57,895 nt of DNA from Afifellaceae bacterium (GCA_028284625.1 JANQRH010000024.1:1-57895); one strand, 5' to 3'; numbered from the stretch's first letter, positions 45,163 through 54,251 are shown. Notes: a model not told the origin generated them from the sequence alone. Numbers and translations are program-made.

Positions 45163-45178
45163 TTCAAATGTCGTGCCA
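45163..45178 (-). promoter_or_regulatory. Sigma-54-like promoter upstream of glnK
   Basis: Minus strand reads TGGCAC-GACAT-TTGAA, one base from TTGCA in the -12 box. It ends 78 bp before the glnK start. It repeats the TTGGCACG seen upstream of amtB. Nitrogen control by RpoN/NtrC is usual for glnK. Confidence 0.5.
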
Positions 45179-45180
45179 AG

Positions 45181-45199
45181 TTGCCGCCTCACGCGGCAA
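45181..45199 (-). terminator. Short hairpin downstream of tesB
   Basis: TTGCCGC (45181-45187) and GCGGCAA (45193-45199) form a 7-bp stem with a 5-nt loop, 33 bp past the tesB stop. No T-run follows. It lies directly beside the glnK promoter box, so it could also be part of glnK control. Confidence 0.4.
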
Positions 45200-45232
45200 T
45201 TCGCGTCGCAATCCTCGGCAATCGGTGGGTGG

Positions 45233-46105
45233 CTACGCTTTCCGGTCGGGCCAGACGCGGATCAGTCCCTCCTGGGCGACTGAGGCGACGAGCTGGCCTG
45301 CGCGCGTGTAGATGGCGCCGCGGTTGAAGCCGCGCGCGCCGGACGCCGACGGGCTTTCCTGCGCATAGAGCAGCCATTCGTCGGTGCGGAAGGGCCGGTG
45401 AAACCATAAGGAATGATCGAGGCTCGCCACCTGGATATCGTCGTCGAACAGCATCCGGCCGTGCGGGTAGAGCGAGGTGTCGAGCAGCATCATGTCGGAC
45501 GCGTAGGCGAGCACGCATTTATGGATCGCCACGTCGTCGGGGAGCGCGCCGGTGGCGCGGAACCACACCTGCTGAACCGGCTCAAGCTTTTCGCGGCGGG
45601 TATAGGGCGTGAGGCTCACGGGCCTCAGCTCGATCGGCCGCTCACGCCGCCAATAACGTTTCATCGGTTCTGAGGCACGCGCCATGAACTGGCGCTTCAG
45701 CTCCTCCTCCGACATCAGCTCCTCCGGTGGCGGCACGTCCGGCGCGCTGGTCTGGTGGTCGAGCCCGTCTTCCTCCTTCTGGAACGACACCGACATGGAG
45801 AAGATCGCCTGGCCGTGCTGGATGGCGACGACGCGGCGCGTGACGAAGCTCTTGCCGTCGCGGATGCGGTCGACGTCGTAGATGATGGGAACGGCCGGGT
45901 CGCCGGGGCGCAGAAAATACCCATGCAGCGAATGCGCCTTACGCGTCGGCTCTACGGTGCGCGAAGCGGCGACGAGCGCCTGGCCGATCACCTGGCCGCC
46001 GAACACGCGCTGCCAACCGTCGTCGGGGCTGCGACCGCGAAACAGGTTGTGCTCAAGCGGCTCAAGGTCGAGGATGTCCAAGAGGTTCTCAATGGCAGCC
46101 GGCAT
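45233..46105 (-). CDS. tesB: Acyl-CoA thioesterase II
   Basis: A 290-residue double-hotdog thioesterase that hydrolyses acyl-CoA. Recognisable parts are the N-terminal LEPLEHNLFRGRSPDDGWQR (cut), FGGQVIGQALVAASRTV, and the C-terminal SLDHSLWFHRPFRTDEWLLYAQESP with GARGFNRGAIYTRAGQLVAS. It is divergent from the UbiH-family gene (starts 82 bp apart). Confidence 0.93.
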   Translation of the reverse strand: MPAAIENLLDILDLEPLEHNLFRGRSPDDGWQRVFGGQVIGQALVAASRTVEPTRKAHSLHGYFLRPGDPAVPIIYDVDRIRDGKSFVTRRVVAIQHGQAIFSMSVSFQKEEDGLDHQTSAPDVPPPEELMSEEELKRQFMARASEPMKRYWRRERPIELRPVSLTPYTRREKLEPVQQVWFRATGALPDDVAIHKCVLAYASDMMLLDTSLYPHGRMLFDDDIQVASLDHSLWFHRPFRTDEWLLYAQESPSASGARGFNRGAIYTRAGQLVASVAQEGLIRVWPDRKA

Positions 46106-46187
46106 GGCGCGGTCTCGTCGTCGATGGACCTTGGGTGGAGTGGCGGACAGTCGTCAGAGCAGGCAGCGGAAGTCAAGCAGAGAACCG

Positions 46188-47417
46188 ATGGCCGCGGAGC
46201 CACATAGGCCAGACATCGTCATTGCCGGCGGCGGGCTGGCGGGGCTCGCCGGCGCGCTGGCGATTGCCCGCGGCGCACCGGGGCTCGGCGTTGAGGTAAT
46301 CGACGCGACGCCGCCACATGTCGGCGGGACGGACGAGCGCGCGTCGGCCATCGCCGCTGCGGCGCGGCGCATGCTTGAGCAGCTCGGCGTGTGGGCGGAC
46401 GTGGCGGATGGAGCCGAAGCGATCCGCTCCATGGAGATCACCGACAGCCGCACCGGCGACACAGTGCGGCCGGTCTTTCTGACCTTCGACGAGGATGTGG
46501 CGGAAGGTGAGCCGTTCGCGCACATGGTGCCCAACCAGATGCTCATCGCGGCGCTGCGCAAAGCGGCGGAAGCGTCCGGCGTGACCATCACGTCACCGGA
46601 ATCGGTGGCCGGCTTCTCGGTCGAAGACGGCGCCGTCGCGGTGAAACTTGGCTCCGGCGCGGAGCGGCGCGCGTCGCTGCTGGTGGCGGCGGACGGCATC
46701 CGCTCGCGGCTCCGAAAACTATCGGGGATCAAGACGGTCTCGTGGCGCTATCCGCAATCGGCGATCGTGGTGAATGTGCGCCACGAGCGGCCGCATGACG
46801 GGATTGCCGTTGAGCATTTCCTGCCGGGCGGGCCGTTCGCCATTCTGCCGCTCAAGGGCAATCGGTCCTCGCTGGTCTGGCCAGAGCGCAGCGCCGACGC
46901 GAAGCGGCTCGTCGACGGCGACGATTTCGTTTTCCTCGTCGAGCTTGAGCGGCGCTTCGGGCATCGTCTCGGCGAGATTACGCTTGACGGGCCGCGGCGC
47001 GCTTATCCGCTGGGGCTGATGTTGGCGCGGGACTTCGTGCGCCACCGCTTTGCGCTGCTTGGCGATGCCGCGCACGGCATTCATCCGATCGCAGGCCAAG
47101 GTCTCAATCTCGGCTTCCGCGATGTTGCAGCTCTGGCGGAGACGCTTGTCGACGCGCATCGCATCGGCCTCGACATTGGATCGCTCGATGTGCTCAGGCG
47201 CTACGAGCAATGGCGGCGCTACGATTCGTGGCAGATGGGCGTCATGACCGATGCGCTGAACCGTCTCTTCTCCAACGACATCACGCCGCTCCGCGTCGCG
47301 CGTGATATCGGGCTTGGCGTCGTCGACCGGCTGCCGCGGCTGAAAGGGTTCCTGATCGGCGAGGCCGCCGGCCTTGTCGGTGATCTGCCGAAGCTCCTCA
47401 AAGGCGAAGCGCTGTAA
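46188..47417 (+). CDS. UbiH/UbiF-family FAD-dependent hydroxylase (ubiquinone biosynthesis)
   Basis: A 409-residue flavin monooxygenase of the UbiH/Coq6 family. The FAD-binding dinucleotide motif is DIVIAGGGLAGLAGALAIA (about 9-27), the DG motif is VAADGIRSRLRKL, and the second FAD motif is FALLGDAAHGIHPIAGQGLNLG. It is expected to hydroxylate a ubiquinone ring precursor; the ring position is not determined. ATG 46188 is chosen because MAAEPHRPDIVIAG begins the fold directly; the frame is open further upstream but antisense to tesB. Confidence 0.9.
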   Translation: MAAEPHRPDIVIAGGGLAGLAGALAIARGAPGLGVEVIDATPPHVGGTDERASAIAAAARRMLEQLGVWADVADGAEAIRSMEITDSRTGDTVRPVFLTFDEDVAEGEPFAHMVPNQMLIAALRKAAEASGVTITSPESVAGFSVEDGAVAVKLGSGAERRASLLVAADGIRSRLRKLSGIKTVSWRYPQSAIVVNVRHERPHDGIAVEHFLPGGPFAILPLKGNRSSLVWPERSADAKRLVDGDDFVFLVELERRFGHRLGEITLDGPRRAYPLGLMLARDFVRHRFALLGDAAHGIHPIAGQGLNLGFRDVAALAETLVDAHRIGLDIGSLDVLRRYEQWRRYDSWQMGVMTDALNRLFSNDITPLRVARDIGLGVVDRLPRLKGFLIGEAAGLVGDLPKLLKGEAL

Positions 47418-47448
47418 TCACGGCCGGCGGCCAGTTTGGTGCTGCGAC

Positions 47449-48144
47449 CTAGAAGAGGCCGGCGCCGGTGAGCACCGGTGTCTTTTTCTTTTTGGCTTTC
47501 TTCCTTTTGATCGGCTTCTTGCGGCGGCGCTTCTTCGGCGGCGGGGGCGGCACGGTAGCGTGCTTCTCATAGGCTCTTTGAAGCCTCGCCGGATAGCCAT
47601 GCTCCTCGGCCTTGGGGCCGTTATAGGCGAGCGAGAATTCCAGCCATTTTAGCTGGCGAAGCTCGTCGTCCAGTTCCCATGCCAGCAGAAGCCGGACGAA
47701 AGCCTGTATCTGATTGCCTTCGCCCAGCTTCATGTCCTCAACCATGTCGAACACGCTGGGGTATCCGGCGGCGGAGTGGTTGAAGCCCATGATCTGGGGC
47801 AGGCCCCACGACGCGGAGCGGAGCGCCATCACCGGATCGATCCGCATGGCGGCTTCGATCTGCCGGTAACGATCGTCCATCTTCTTCGGATACGGCTTGG
47901 CGCCCCATCTGCGGTAGGCGAGGCCTTGCTGCTCGGCGGCTTCGCGTTTCAATCCGGCGCCGAGTTCGCGATAGAAAATGTGCGGCTCAAACAGAATTTT
48001 GGGCCGCCTGCGGCGATCGAAGCCAGAACTTCCCGCCTCAACCTCAATGACTGCCTTGACCACAGCCAGGGGCGCACTCAGCGTTTCCGCCGCTCGCTCC
48101 AGGTCGGCGGGATTGAGTTTCTTGCCGCTGCCTTTGAAGTCCAT
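47449..48144 (-). CDS. N-acetylmuramidase-like protein with a polycationic C-terminal tail
   Basis: A 231-residue protein of the N-acetylmuramidase (DUF3380) family, typical of phage endolysins. The probable catalytic glutamate is in AVIEVEAGSSGFD, with further conserved PKILFEPHIFYREL and ASWGLPQIMGFNHSAAGYPS. No signal peptide is seen. Residues about 198-231 are PPPPP followed by 15 Lys/Arg in 18 residues (KKRRRKKPIKRKKAKKKK) and a short TPVLTGAGLF end. Such a tail could bind lipopolysaccharide, teichoic-like polymers or nucleic acid. No holin or phage gene is near. Confidence 0.85.
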   Translation of the reverse strand: MDFKGSGKKLNPADLERAAETLSAPLAVVKAVIEVEAGSSGFDRRRRPKILFEPHIFYRELGAGLKREAAEQQGLAYRRWGAKPYPKKMDDRYRQIEAAMRIDPVMALRSASWGLPQIMGFNHSAAGYPSVFDMVEDMKLGEGNQIQAFVRLLLAWELDDELRQLKWLEFSLAYNGPKAEEHGYPARLQRAYEKHATVPPPPPKKRRRKKPIKRKKAKKKKTPVLTGAGLF

Positions 48145-48214
48145 CGCGGCCTCCAGTGACCTGAGGCCGATAGACTACAATCAAGACGGGCGAAAAGGAA
48201 CGACGAAGACTTGG

Positions 48215-48415
48215 CTAGTTTTCCAGCGGCCTGGCTTCCTCTTCAAGGAGGATCGGGATGCCGTCGAGGATCGGGAAGGCGAGCTTGGCGGCGTGGCTGA
48301 TCAGCTCTTGGCGTTCTCGGTCATATTCCAGCGTCGTCTTCGTGATCGGGCAGACGAGAATCTCCAGGAGCTTCGGGTCCACGGCTCGAACTTGATCCTT
48401 GTCGCGCTCCGACAT
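48215..48415 (-). CDS. Trm112-family protein
   Basis: A 66-residue zinc-ribbon-like small protein: [42 protein letters not shown], shortened here, matches the Trm112/YcaR family; only one cysteine pair half (CP) is visible, as in many bacterial members. Homologues are partners of methyltransferases or hypothetical. ATG 48415 is chosen with GGGAG 8 nt upstream; the longer open frame is in the LON gene region. It follows the Lon-N gene by 14 bp. Confidence 0.83.
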   Translation of the reverse strand: MSERDKDQVRAVDPKLLEILVCPITKTTLEYDRERQELISHAAKLAFPILDGIPILLEEEARPLEN

Positions 48416-48429
48416 CTCACTTTCTCCCG

Positions 48430-49107
48430 TCACTGTAACGGCGCTGACGGCGCATTGGCCTCCGCCAGCGCCATCTCTGTGATGGCGATCAGCGTGTCGG
48501 CGCGCGTGGCGTGGTCGGCGCATTCCAGAAGCGCCTGTTTCTCCCGCGGTCCCCAGGGGCTCATCATGGAGAGCGCCGTCACCAGTCCGGCGTTGGACGC
48601 CTGGTTGACGCTTTCCCAATCGGCCTCAAGGTTGTTGGCGGTGAGGTAAGCGCGAAAGGTCTTCAGCAGCGCGTCGCGGTCGACATCGTCCTCGCCGTTC
48701 AACGGCTCGCTCAAATCGCTGAACGCGTCGAGCGACATCCGACAGCGGCGATAGGACTTTTCGCCGGCGAGTTCCTCAACGACATGGAAGCGGGTGATCC
48801 CCGAAAGGGTGATCAGATAGCGTCCGTCGCCGCTCTCGGCGAATTGCACGATGCGGCCGATACATCCGACGTCGCAGAGTGGCGGGTTCAGGTCCTCAAA
48901 CGTCGAGCCGAAGGTCGGTTGGATCATCCCGACGATCCGATCGGACGCCATCGCGTCGTCGACCATGTCGATGTAACGCGGCTCAAAGATATTGAGCGGC
49001 ATCTGCCCGCTCGGCAGAAGGAGCGCGCCGGGAAGCGGAAAGATCGGGATGTCTTGCGGCAGATCGGCGGCACTTTCGTATTGCCGATTGCCCGCCATCA
49101 CTGCCAT
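48430..49107 (-). CDS. Lon substrate-binding-domain (ATP-dependent protease La, LON_substr_bdg) protein
   Basis: A 225-residue stand-alone LON N-terminal domain. Motifs are [32 protein letters not shown] (cut) and [28 protein letters not shown]. No ATPase or protease domain is present. These proteins are conserved in alphaproteobacteria next to thioredoxin-TPR and Trm112 genes, as here. ATG 49107 has a strong GGAGGAG upstream. Function unknown. Confidence 0.9.
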   Translation of the reverse strand: MAVMAGNRQYESAADLPQDIPIFPLPGALLLPSGQMPLNIFEPRYIDMVDDAMASDRIVGMIQPTFGSTFEDLNPPLCDVGCIGRIVQFAESGDGRYLITLSGITRFHVVEELAGEKSYRRCRMSLDAFSDLSEPLNGEDDVDRDALLKTFRAYLTANNLEADWESVNQASNAGLVTALSMMSPWGPREKQALLECADHATRADTLIAITEMALAEANAPSAPLQ

Positions 49108-49126
49108 TGCCGCTCCTCCGCTCCGA

Positions 49127-50056
49127 TCAAGAAAACAGCAGCGCGGAAAGTCGCTGCCGCCCGGCGGTCGTGGCGGGATCTGAGACGCCCCAGGCTTCAA
49201 AGAATTGCACAAGCTGCTTGCGCGCGGCCTCGTCGTTCCAGCCACGATTGCGGCGGACGATCTCCAGGAGCTGATCGACAGCACCGCTACGGTCGCCGCG
49301 GCCGTTCAGCGCCAATGCCAGGTCGAAGCGCGTCTGATGGTCGTCGGGGTTGGCCTCTAACCGCCCCTGCAAATCGTCGGGCTGGCCGAGGCGCTCCGCT
49401 TGGCTCGCTAGATCAAGCGCGGCGCGGGCGCCGACAATGGCGGGGTCCTGTTCCTGCGCCGCGGTCAGGCCGGCGAACAAACCACGCGCCTGCGCCAGCT
49501 CGCCGAGCGCCACGAAGCAGCGCACCAACCCGCCGAGCGCCGTCATGTTATCGGGCTCAGCCTGCAGCACGGCGGAATAGAGGCTGGCGGCGCCGGAATG
49601 GTTGTTGTCGGCGAGCGCCTGGTCGGCGGCTTCCAACGTCTTCTCCGCATCGCTCGGTCCGACCGGTCCGGCGATGCGCTCGATGAAGGCCATGACCTGG
49701 CTTTCCGGCAACGCGCCCATGAAGCCGTCGAGCGGCTGGCCGTTCTTGAATGCCAGCACGGCGGGGATGGACTGAATGCCAAGCTGCCCGGGGATCTGCG
49801 GATGGTCGTCGATGTTCATCTTGACCAGCTTGACCTTGCCCTTGGCCTTGGCAACGGCGCGCTCCAGGACCGGCGTCAATTCGCGACAAGGGCCGCACCA
49901 GGGCGCCCAGAAGTCGACAAGGATCGGGACGTCGCGCGAGGCGTCCAGCACGTCGGCGCGGAAGGCCTCGGTGGTGGTGTCCTTCACGAGACCGGTATCG
50001 GCCGCAGGCGCGGCGTCGTCGGTCGTCTCGCCCAAGATGAATGTTCCGGTGCTCAT
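49127..50056 (-). CDS. Thioredoxin-TPR protein (CnoX/YbbN-like)
   Basis: A 309-residue protein with an N-terminal thioredoxin domain, WCGPC active site at residues 53-57, and a C-terminal TPR region (about 140-309; DQALADNNHSGAASLYSAVLQAEPDN). The domain order is that of CnoX (YbbN), a holdase that works with GroEL and DnaK; here both active-site cysteines are present, unlike in E. coli CnoX (SxxC). It starts the unit with the Lon-N and Trm112 genes (19 and 14 bp gaps). Confidence 0.92.
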   Translation of the reverse strand: MSTGTFILGETTDDAAPAADTGLVKDTTTEAFRADVLDASRDVPILVDFWAPWCGPCRELTPVLERAVAKAKGKVKLVKMNIDDHPQIPGQLGIQSIPAVLAFKNGQPLDGFMGALPESQVMAFIERIAGPVGPSDAEKTLEAADQALADNNHSGAASLYSAVLQAEPDNMTALGGLVRCFVALGELAQARGLFAGLTAAQEQDPAIVGARAALDLASQAERLGQPDDLQGRLEANPDDHQTRFDLALALNGRGDRSGAVDQLLEIVRRNRGWNDEAARKQLVQFFEAWGVSDPATTAGRQRLSALLFS

Positions 50057-50105
50057 ACAAGCTCCCGTGCCAAGCTGATGTCGTTGATTGCCTCTATTTG
50101 GCGTG

Positions 50106-50648
50106 TCATTGGCGCGATTCCAACGCCGAATCTGCCGCCTCAGCCGTCGTCCCGTCGTCGGAAACCGCCAGAATCAGCGGTTCGTGGCCCGTGTGCCGGA
50201 GAAAGGCGACAAGGTCATCGCGCGTAATTGAGGTCGTGGCGGTGTTTTCCAGAGGGTGGAAGTTCAGGCGATCGTGGCGCATCAGAGCCTCGTCGAGGAT
50301 GACAGTGACGCGGCCCTCCACGTCGTTGATCGCGCCGAACGGGGTGACTGCGCCCGGTATCACGCCGAACAATTGGGCAAGCAGTTCCGGCTTGCCGAAC
50401 GACAAGCGGGCGCTGTCGATGCGCTTGTACAGTGACTTCATGTCGATGGCCGCGTCCTCCTCCGCCACGACGAGAAAGACGCGGCCTTTCTTGTCTTTGA
50501 GGAAGAGGTTCTTGGTGTGCCCGCCGGGAATGTTGCCGCGAAGCGCCCGGCTCTCCTCCACGGTGAAGAGCGGCGGGTGCTCCACGGTGGTCGTGGCGAT
50601 CTTGAGCGTCTCCAGGTAAGCGGCGAGGTCAGCGCGGCCGGCGGGCAT
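50106..50648 (-). CDS. Prolyl-tRNA editing (YbaK/ProX-type) protein
   Basis: A 180-residue stand-alone INS-type editing domain that removes mischarged Ala (or Cys) from tRNA-Pro. The conserved lysine-containing GGHTKNLFLKDKKGRVFLV and VIPGAVTPFGAIND are visible. Many alphaproteobacteria encode it because their ProRS lacks an inserted editing domain. ATG 50648 has GGAG upstream. Confidence 0.9.
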   Translation of the reverse strand: MPAGRADLAAYLETLKIATTTVEHPPLFTVEESRALRGNIPGGHTKNLFLKDKKGRVFLVVAEEDAAIDMKSLYKRIDSARLSFGKPELLAQLFGVIPGAVTPFGAINDVEGRVTVILDEALMRHDRLNFHPLENTATTSITRDDLVAFLRHTGHEPLILAVSDDGTTAEAADSALESRQ

Positions 50649-50831
50649 GATGTCTCCGGGGATCTCCGGGCAATGGTGAGGCCATCCGTGTTGGCCGGAA
50701 GCCGGCTTAGCGGCTTGCGTCGGCGCCGACAACCGCACGTGCCGGCGGCGGGCGCCTACTTTGTTGCAATCGCTGAGGCCTTGGGCCATATACGGGCCGC
50801 CGCCGGGCCACCCTCCCGGCATTCGGCGCAT

Positions 50832-50906
50832 GCGGGTGTAGCTCAGGGGTAGAGCACAACCTTGCCAAGGTTGGGGTCGTGGGTTCGAATCCCATCGCCC
50901 GCTCCA
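50832..50906 (+). tRNA. tRNA-Gly(GCC)
   Basis: A complete 75-nt cloverleaf with encoded CCA: acceptor GCGGGTG/CGCCCGC (one G-T pair... G7 position aside), D arm GCTC/GAGC, anticodon stem CAACC/GGTTG with loop TTGCCAA (anticodon GCC), T arm GTGGG/CCCAT with loop TTCGAAT. It lies between the divergent editing-protein gene and the cfa gene, which starts 29 bp downstream. Confidence 0.96.
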
Positions 50907-50935
50907 AATTTCCCTGGGTCCGGAGCGGGCAGTGT

Positions 50936-52258
50936 ATGTCAGGATTCCGCGATCCAAGGATAGCCGGAATAAGCCGTATTGCCGATCGCCTCGCCGAGAG
51001 GCTGCGGGCTGACTTTAGCCTGAAGCTCTGGGATGGAACGGAGGTTCCTTTCAGCGGCGGGGCGGGCAGCGACCTTAAGTTCGTGATCCGCTCGCCGGCG
51101 GCTGTGCGCCGGCTCATGCTGTCTCCAAAGCCGGAGACCGTCCTGGAGCTTTTCGGCTCGGGCGACTTTGACCTCGAAGGCGGCACGCTTGTGGAGGCTT
51201 TGCGCCGCGTCGACCATTACGAAGCTATGCAGGCGCTGAAGGGCCTGGAGATCGGCCTGATCGTGAGAGCGCTCTGGCCGTTTCTGTTTGTGCGCGGCGG
51301 GAGATCGATTACGCAGCTTGCCTATCAAGGCAGGGGCGTGGCGCGCGCAGCGCGTGATCGAGATGATAAGGAACTTGTCCAGTTCCACTACGACGTTTCG
51401 AACGACTTCTATTCGCTCTTCCTCGGAGAGGAGATGGTCTATTCGTGCGCTTATTTCGCACGCCCGGACATGAGCCTGGATGAGGCGCAGCGTGCCAAGC
51501 TCGACATGACTTGCCGCCGCCTACGGCTGAAACCAGGCGATCGGTACCTCGATATCGGCTGCGGGTGGGGGGGCCTTATCTGCCACGCCGCAAAGACCTA
51601 TGGCGTGAACGCTCATGGCGTGACGCTTTCGAAGCAGCAGTTCGACTACGCGCGCGAACGAATCAAGGTGCTCGGCCTCTCCGATAGCGTCACTGTGGAG
51701 CTGCGCGACTATCGTGAGCTCGAAGCGAACGGTCAGCGCTTCGACAAGATTTCGCAGGTCGAGCTTTTCGAGCACATCGGCCTGGCGAACCACGACCGGC
51801 ACTTCAAGACGATTCATCGCTTGCTGAATCCGCGCGGACTCTACCTGCACCATTCCATCACGCGCCGCCTTTCGCGCGATCCAAAAAAACACCTGCGCAC
51901 AAAGGGGTATCACGACTTCATGAGGAACTTCGTCCTCCCCGGCACCGAGCTGGACGATGTCGGCGCTACCGTGGCTGGATTGGAGCGAAACGGCTTCGAG
52001 GTGCACGACCTGGAGAACTGGCGTGAGCACTTCCAGAAGACGGTTGGGCACTGGGCCGCGCGCCTGACAGCGCGGAAAGACGATGCGGTGGCGATGCTCG
52101 GGGAGGAGTCAACGCGCCTTTGGATGCTTTACTTTACCGTTTTCGAGTTGGCGTTCGAGCGGCGCGCCTGCATGATCTTTCAGACCCTGGCGTCCCGACG
52201 CGGCAAGGGAGGTTGCGATGTGCCACTGACCCGCGCCGACCTCTATGCTCCTAGGTGA
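50936..52258 (+). CDS. Cyclopropane-fatty-acyl-phospholipid synthase-family methyltransferase
   Basis: A 440-residue enzyme of the CFA synthase family that transfers methylene from SAM to unsaturated phospholipid acyl chains. The N-terminal lipid-binding part is followed by HYDVSNDFYSLFLGEEMVYSCAYF, motif I YLDIGCGWGGLICHAA (about 202-217) and the ELFEHIGLANHDRHF catalytic region. ATG 50936 lies just after the tRNA-Gly gene; GGAG is 10 nt before it. The ORF opens inside the tRNA, so the longer start is rejected. Confidence 0.9.
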   Translation: MSGFRDPRIAGISRIADRLAERLRADFSLKLWDGTEVPFSGGAGSDLKFVIRSPAAVRRLMLSPKPETVLELFGSGDFDLEGGTLVEALRRVDHYEAMQALKGLEIGLIVRALWPFLFVRGGRSITQLAYQGRGVARAARDRDDKELVQFHYDVSNDFYSLFLGEEMVYSCAYFARPDMSLDEAQRAKLDMTCRRLRLKPGDRYLDIGCGWGGLICHAAKTYGVNAHGVTLSKQQFDYARERIKVLGLSDSVTVELRDYRELEANGQRFDKISQVELFEHIGLANHDRHFKTIHRLLNPRGLYLHHSITRRLSRDPKKHLRTKGYHDFMRNFVLPGTELDDVGATVAGLERNGFEVHDLENWREHFQKTVGHWAARLTARKDDAVAMLGEESTRLWMLYFTVFELAFERRACMIFQTLASRRGKGGCDVPLTRADLYAPR

Positions 52259-52447
52259 AGGCTTGCACGGGTTTAAAGTCGCGGCGCACGGATGGCGCGA
52301 CGTCGCAGCTTCGCTCAGTCAGCGGCCGGATTAACCGACATCTCAGGACGTCGCCTTTGCCGCCTTGATGTTCTCCGCCGCGGCTGAGACATCGGAGAAC
52401 GCATTGAAGCCGTTCTTCCTCGGCGATGCGTCTGGCTTGGAGTGCAC

Positions 52448-53485
52448 ATGACGATCCGGCGTGCGTTGATTTTGTCGCTTGCTCTTGTCGGCGGTTCACC
52501 GGCTGCCGCCGAAGGCCCGCTGCCCCTGTCGGAATTCACCGATTGCGAGGGGTGCCCGGTCATGGTCGCGGTGCCGACCGGCACGTTCGTTATGGGTGCG
52601 ACGCCGGAGGAAGAGGCGATGCCGTTCATCGCCTACAATGTGCCGCACGAGCTGCCGCGCCGCGAGGTGACCATCAGCCGTCCCTTCGCCATCGGCAAGT
52701 TCGAGGTGACAATGGCAGAGTTCGATCTTTTCGTGCGGGAGACCGGCACAGAGGTCGGCGGCATCTGCAGCATCCGGCTGGCGGAAAGCGGCCCGCTCGC
52801 CGGTAAGGTCACCGGAACGCTTCATCCGGACAGCGCGCAATTCTCGCAAAGCCCGTATCTGACCTACATCACCGACGGCTCTTACTTGCAGCCGGGCCTG
52901 CCGGTCACGGAGACGCAGCCGGCGGTTTGCGTCAGCCGCAACGAGATCAAGGCCTATCTGGATTGGCTGACGGAGAAGACGGGCAGAACCTACCGGCTGC
53001 CGAGCGAGGCGGAGTGGGAGTATGCCGCACGGGCGGGAACCGACACGGTCGCGTTCTGGGGCGATGATCTTTCCAAGGCGTGCGACTACGCCAATTTCGG
53101 CGATAGCGGATCAGGCTATCAGGCGGGAATGATGGCGCCATGTTCGGAGGCAATCCGCCCCGATTGGACCGCGGAAATCGGAAGCTACGAGTCCAACGCT
53201 TGGGGCCTGCACGACATGCTGGGCAACGTGCAGGAGATGGTGGAGGATTGCTGGCACGAGAGCTACCAAGGCGCGCCGTCGGACGGATCGGCCTGGACGA
53301 AGAGCGGCTGTCAGCTTTTTGTGGCGCGCGGCGGCGATTACGAGCTGCTCTATGTCTCCATGCGAGCGGCCGAGCGCCTGTTCTGGGGCTACGTTCCTGA
53401 GGCGGGCGACCCGCAAGGACCGGATGCGGCGTTCAACTCACGCAGCAACGTCGCGGGCTTCCGCGTGGCGGCGGATCTTGAGTGA
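52448..53485 (+). CDS. Secreted FGE-sulfatase-fold protein without the catalytic cysteines
   Basis: A 345-residue protein with a signal peptide (RRALILSLALVGGSPAAAEG) and the formylglycine-generating enzyme fold: VPTGTFVMGATPEEEA, FAIGKFEVTMAEFDLFVR, YRLPSEAEWEYAARAGTDT and WGLHDMLGNVQEMVEDCW. In true FGE the end contains GG(S/D)Y with two copper-binding cysteines; here VARGGDYELLYVSMRAAER has neither. Eight cysteines elsewhere may form disulfides. So it is probably a binding or inactive family member. ATG 52448 follows an in-frame GTG (52442). Confidence 0.85.
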   Translation: MTIRRALILSLALVGGSPAAAEGPLPLSEFTDCEGCPVMVAVPTGTFVMGATPEEEAMPFIAYNVPHELPRREVTISRPFAIGKFEVTMAEFDLFVRETGTEVGGICSIRLAESGPLAGKVTGTLHPDSAQFSQSPYLTYITDGSYLQPGLPVTETQPAVCVSRNEIKAYLDWLTEKTGRTYRLPSEAEWEYAARAGTDTVAFWGDDLSKACDYANFGDSGSGYQAGMMAPCSEAIRPDWTAEIGSYESNAWGLHDMLGNVQEMVEDCWHESYQGAPSDGSAWTKSGCQLFVARGGDYELLYVSMRAAERLFWGYVPEAGDPQGPDAAFNSRSNVAGFRVAADLE

Positions 53486-53508
53486 GCCGCGATAGGACGG
53501 CATCGCGC

Positions 53509-54156
53509 CTAGCAGCCGAGGGCGTTCACAGCCTCTGCGATCGCGCGGCCGAGTTTGGCCTGCGCGTCGAGGTCGAGGTGGATGCCGTCATAGGTGCTCG
53601 ACTCAATCATCGCGCCGGCATTGAGAAAGGCGGCGCCGTGGGCATCGGCGACCGCTTCGTAAGCGGGCGCGAGCCGCAACGATTTCTCGTAGCCGCCGGC
53701 GAACATGTCGGCGAGGTCGGGACGCGCGCCGTGATCGGAAAGGATCGGCGCAGGACACACCACGAGAACTTTGGGCACGCCGTCTCCCGGTCCGGAGGCG
53801 GATTGCGCGATGATCGTCAGAAGCACCGCGATGCTATTGGCGATGTCGGTCGGCGTGACTGAGAAGCGCAGCTTCAAATCATTGGTGCCGAGCGCCAGCA
53901 CCACAGCATCAAGTGGCCGGTGCGTCTTCAAGCATGGCATCAGATAAGCAGAACCATCCAGCCAATGGCCTTCGATCGGATCGGGATGCACGGTCGTGCG
54001 GCCGCTCAGCCCTTCCTCAATCACCCGCCAGTCATCGCCAAGGGCGCTTTGCATGACACCCGGCCAACGTTCTTCGGGTGCATAGCGGGTGTCGGCGCGG
54101 TCATGTGTGCCGCTGCCCCAGGTGTTGGAATCGCCGTAGCAAAGGATCGTCTTCAT
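53509..54156 (-). CDS. SGNH/GDSL-family esterase (arylesterase type)
   Basis: A 215-residue hydrolase. Block I has the nucleophile serine in CYGDSNTWGSGT (residues 5-16), block III ALGTNDLK, and block V DGIHLDLDAQ carries the Asp-His pair. Length and motifs fit the GDSL arylesterase/lysophospholipase group. No signal peptide, so cytoplasmic. It is convergent with the FGE-like gene (23 bp gap). Confidence 0.88.
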   Translation of the reverse strand: MKTILCYGDSNTWGSGTHDRADTRYAPEERWPGVMQSALGDDWRVIEEGLSGRTTVHPDPIEGHWLDGSAYLMPCLKTHRPLDAVVLALGTNDLKLRFSVTPTDIANSIAVLLTIIAQSASGPGDGVPKVLVVCPAPILSDHGARPDLADMFAGGYEKSLRLAPAYEAVADAHGAAFLNAGAMIESSTYDGIHLDLDAQAKLGRAIAEAVNALGC

Positions 54157-54251
54157 CGCACTTCGAGCGCCGCTGCGTTTGTTGTCGTCGGTATTGTGAT
54201 GACGATTTGTCGGCGACGGCAGCCGCGGTCAAGTCGAAGTGTGCGGGACAG

